DNA of 64,000 bases from Luteimonas sp. YGD11-2 (GTDB lineage Bacteria; Pseudomonadota; Gammaproteobacteria; Xanthomonadales; Xanthomonadaceae), in the NCBI RefSeq assembly GCF_004118975.1, contig NZ_CP035376.1, positions 558,001 to 622,000 of the forward strand. The letters run 5' to 3'. Under the pieces are notes generated by a model that saw only the letters and a list, made by a program, of their open reading frames with translations, was not told the origin of the DNA and made no database searches. Positions 61,889 through 64,000 of the stretch are shown piece by piece; within the stretch, counting starts at the first letter, position 1; each line of letters begins with the position of its first letter. A program made the position numbers and the translations under genes.

Positions 61889-63349
61889 TCAGTTCGGCAG
61901 GGCGAGGTCGTCCAGCAGCGCGCGCAGGAAGCGCGCCGCCTCGCCACCGGTGCAGGCGCGGTGGTCGAAGGTCAGCGAGATCGGCATGCGGCGGTGCACC
62001 TCGATGCCGCCCATCACCGCGACCACGTCCTGCGACAGCTTGCCGGCACCGACGATGGCCACCGTCGGCGGCACCACCACCGGGGTCGCGTAGCGGCCGG
62101 CGAACATGCCGAAGTTGGACAGGCTGATGGTGTAGCCCGACAGCTCGCTGGCCGGGATGCTGCGGTCCTCGACCTGCGCGCGCAGGCGCTGGATCGCCGA
62201 ACGCACGCCGGCGGCATCGAGCACGTCGGCATTGCGCAGCGCCGGCACGAACAGGCCGTCGTCGGTGTCCACGGCGATGCCGATGTCGACATGCGGGTGC
62301 ATGGTGCGCACCAGCCTGTCGCCGTCGAACCATGCATTGAGCGCGGGCACCGCCTTGCACGCGGCGCAGATCGCGCGGATCAGGCGCGCGGTGATGTCCT
62401 GCTTGCCGATCCAGGCGTGCAGGTCGGCATCGTCGGCCAGCGTGGTCGGCACCACCTTCGCGTGCGCATCGGCCATGACGCGGGCCATGTTGCGGCGCAC
62501 GCCCTTGAGCTGTTCGGGCTGGCCGCTGGCCGACACCGTCGGCGGCTGGGTGCGCATCGGCTTGCCGCTGGCGGACATCGCGGTGCGCTGCTCGGCATCC
62601 CTTCTCCCGCCCGCGGGAGAAGGTGCCCGCGACGACGCAGCATTGCCATCACCCCCAGCCGCTGTGCCGCCGGCGGGAGAGGGGTGCACAGCCGCGCGGG
62701 CACTGCCCATCGCCGCACTGCCATCGGCGGCGGCCTGCTTGACGTCGGCCATGGTCACGACGCCGTCGGTGCCGGTTGCGCGCACGCGGGTGATGTCGAC
62801 TTTCAGCTTGCGCGCCATCGCGCGCACCGCCGGCATCGCCTTGACGCCGCCGACCGAGCTCGCCTGTTCGGCAACCACCGCGTCCGAGGACTGCATCGCC
62901 CCCACCACGGTGCCGCTGTCGGCACGTGCGCCCGGCTCGGATTTCGCTTCCGGCTGCGGTTCGTCGGTGGCTTCGATCGCGCCGCCCTCGCTGGAGGCGA
63001 CCACGCGGTCGTCCGGCGCCGGATCCTGGGTGCCGACGCCCTTGCCGGGGGTGGGGCCATGGTGGTGGCCGGTGTCCTGGCCTTCCGCGCGTTGCGGCAG
63101 GTCCGGATCGATCTCGAACTCGGCCAGCACCGCGCCGGTCTCGACCACGTCGCCGGCGGCGCCGGCGAGCCTGAGCACCTTGCCCGAGACCGGCGACGGC
63201 ACGTCGACCACGGCCTTGGCGGTTTCCATCGAGACCAGTGGCTCGTCGAGGCGGATGGTGTCGCCGACCTTGACCGCCCACTCGACGATGGTCGCATCGG
63301 GCAGGCCTTCGCCGAGATCGGGAAGCTTGAAGGATTTGGTGTCAGCCAT
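61889..63349 (-). CDS. 2-oxoacid dehydrogenase E2 (dihydrolipoamide acyltransferase)
   Basis: Core acyltransferase of a pyruvate or branched-chain 2-oxoacid dehydrogenase complex. The 486 residues comprise a lipoyl domain with K45 (SMETAKAVVDV), an acidic/His-rich linker, a peripheral subunit-binding domain (AMPAVRAMARKLKVDITRVR), a second linker, and the catalytic domain ending FDHRACTGGEAARF with the active histidine. GAGGA lies 5 bases before the ATG. The second linker contains an in-frame copy of a palindromic intergenic repeat (62600-62684). It follows the E1-beta gene, so E1-beta and E2 form an operon. Confidence 0.93.
   Translation of the reverse strand: MADTKSFKLPDLGEGLPDATIVEWAVKVGDTIRLDEPLVSMETAKAVVDVPSPVSGKVLRLAGAAGDVVETGAVLAEFEIDPDLPQRAEGQDTGHHHGPTPGKGVGTQDPAPDDRVVASSEGGAIEATDEPQPEAKSEPGARADSGTVVGAMQSSDAVVAEQASSVGGVKAMPAVRAMARKLKVDITRVRATGTDGVVTMADVKQAAADGSAAMGSARAAVHPSPAGGTAAGGDGNAASSRAPSPAGGRRDAEQRTAMSASGKPMRTQPPTVSASGQPEQLKGVRRNMARVMADAHAKVVPTTLADDADLHAWIGKQDITARLIRAICAACKAVPALNAWFDGDRLVRTMHPHVDIGIAVDTDDGLFVPALRNADVLDAAGVRSAIQRLRAQVEDRSIPASELSGYTISLSNFGMFAGRYATPVVVPPTVAIVGAGKLSQDVVAVMGGIEVHRRMPISLTFDHRACTGGEAARFLRALLDDLALPN
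62600..62684 (-). repeat. Palindromic repeat element inside the E2 coding sequence
   Basis: A perfect hairpin CCTTCTCCCGC/GCGGGAGAAGG (62600-62623, loop CC) followed at 62641-62684 by a stretch matching TGCC(C/A)TCACCCC and ending GCGGGAGAGGGG reproduces, inverted and shorter, the intergenic element at 63390-63493. It is read in frame as a linker containing two PSPAGG motifs. Confidence 0.8.
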
Positions 63350-63389
63350 GTCGGTCCTCGCAGGAACATTGTGTGACGCGAAAGAACAA

Positions 63390-63493
63390 CCCCTCGCCCG
63401 TGCGCGGGAGAGGGGCAGGGGTGAGGGCAGGAGCGAGCGGCAGTTGCCCTCATCCGCCCCTTCGGGGCACCTTCTCCCGCGCGCGGGAGAAGG
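63390..63493. repeat. Palindromic intergenic repeat between E1-beta and E2
   Basis: A hairpin CCCCTCGCCC...GGGAGAGGGG (63390-63415), a GC-rich middle with GGGGTGAGGGCA and GCCCTCATCCGCC, and a perfect hairpin CCTTCTCCCGC/GCGGGAGAAGG (63470-63493). Elements of this type are common between genes in Xanthomonadaceae. It may shape mRNA stability between the two genes. Confidence 0.8.
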
Positions 63494-63541
63494 GTACGCA
63501 ACGCAGCAACCGCTCGCGGCCGTCGCGCCGCAAGTGTGGCG

Positions 63542-64000
63542 TCAGCCCGCCGCCATCACCCGCCGGGCCGCCTCGACCACGCGCGCGGTCGTGGGCAGGT
63601 ACTTCATTTCCAGGCGGAACAGCGGGATGTGGGTGTCGTAGCCGGTGACGCGCTCGACCGGTGCCAGCAGGTCGTACATGCAGTCCTCGGCCAGGCGCGC
63701 GGCGATCTCGGCGCCGAAGCCCGCGGTGCGCGGCGCCTCGTGCACGATCACGCAGCGGCCGGTGCGGGTGACCGACTCGGCGATGGTGTCGAAGTCGAGG
63801 GGTTTCAGCGTGGCAACGTCGATCACCTCGGCGCTGATGCCTTCGGCGGCCAGCTGGTCGGCGGCCTCGAGGGCCTCCTTCACCTGCGCGCCCCAGGTCA
63901 CCAGGGTCACGTCGGTGCCGTCACGCAGCACGTAGCACACGTCCAGCGGCAGTGCCTCGCCGTCGTCGGGCACGAGCTCCTTGTACTGGCGGTAGATGCG
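63542..64000 (-). CDS. 2-oxoacid dehydrogenase E1 component, beta subunit, 5' truncated
   Basis: C-terminal part (about 150 residues) of the transketolase-like E1-beta subunit that decarboxylates a 2-oxoacid with thiamine diphosphate. The visible region includes the C-terminal domain with GTDVTLVTWGAQVKEALEAA, GISAEVIDVATLKPLDFDTI, CVIVHEAPRTAGFGAEIAA and the end VTGYDTHIPLFRLEMKYLPT. The frame runs to the window edge, so the start is outside. The sequence looks closer to branched-chain than pyruvate E1-beta, but this is not certain. E2 follows 192 bases downstream. Confidence 0.92.
   Translation of the reverse strand, partial: RIYRQYKELVPDDGEALPLDVCYVLRDGTDVTLVTWGAQVKEALEAADQLAAEGISAEVIDVATLKPLDFDTIAESVTRTGRCVIVHEAPRTAGFGAEIAARLAEDCMYDLLAPVERVTGYDTHIPLFRLEMKYLPTTARVVEAARRVMAAG

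Overview
The window is chromosomal DNA of very high GC content, with a strong GC bias at third codon positions. Gene content points to a gammaproteobacterium of the Xanthomonadaceae/Lysobacteraceae (Lysobacter, Luteimonas or Xanthomonas-like). Supporting evidence includes the AcnD/PrpF pair, the glgA-glgB-treZ-malQ-treY-glgX cluster, PhoP/PhoQ with a PepSY protein, the birA-coaX-SPOR arrangement, a long-tailed TrpS, and clade-style palindromic intergenic repeats. I see no insertion sequence, prophage, CRISPR array or rRNA operon. The genus is inference.

Layout. 1-2240: the end of an RND efflux pump with a clear terminator. 2289-2836: a non-coding stretch with two long-armed inverted-repeat elements sharing a core. 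2905-7895: a phasin, QueD, and divergently AcnD-PrpF of the 2-methylcitrate cycle. 8191-12810: a three-gene sugar cluster (glycosyltransferase, UDP-galactopyranose mutase, GH1-RmlD fusion) that probably makes a galactofuranose-containing glycan. 13031-18274: small hypotheticals around a giant CheB-CheR-PAS-kinase-receiver gene whose frame is broken by two compensating indels and an amber codon. 18387-20132: tRNA-Met, RppH, and an iron-storage pair (Bfd, bacterioferritin) with a Fur-box-like promoter. 20139-24815: a hybrid kinase and a FimX-like response regulator with degenerate GGDEF and EAL domains. 24927-29838: DUF4126, a coiled-coil membrane protein, ErpA, NudC and an LplT-PlsC fusion.

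30192-42562 is the metabolic centre: a tightly overlapping operon for glycogen synthesis (GlgA, GlgB), glycogen-to-trehalose conversion (GlgX debranching, TreY isomerisation, TreZ release) and MalQ recycling, with a small DUF2934 protein before glgX. No glgC lies in the window. 42678-54239 holds housekeeping genes: purD, an AGCS symporter, a CaxA-type antiporter, dusA, the PepSY-PhoP-PhoQ unit, mtfA, birA-coaX and a SPOR protein.

54327-64000: tRNA-Thr, a PAS-kinase/receiver pair, arginase, an entericidin-like lipoprotein, CsbD, TrpS with a membrane protein, an MBL hydrolase, a VOC protein, and the E2 and (truncated) E1-beta genes of a 2-oxoacid dehydrogenase. The E2 coding sequence contains an in-frame copy of the palindromic repeat that also sits between E2 and E1-beta. 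The strongest observations are this repeat-in-gene event, the frame-disrupted CheB/CheR kinase, the paired hairpin elements near 2.4-2.7 kb, and the UGM/GH1-RmlD cluster.
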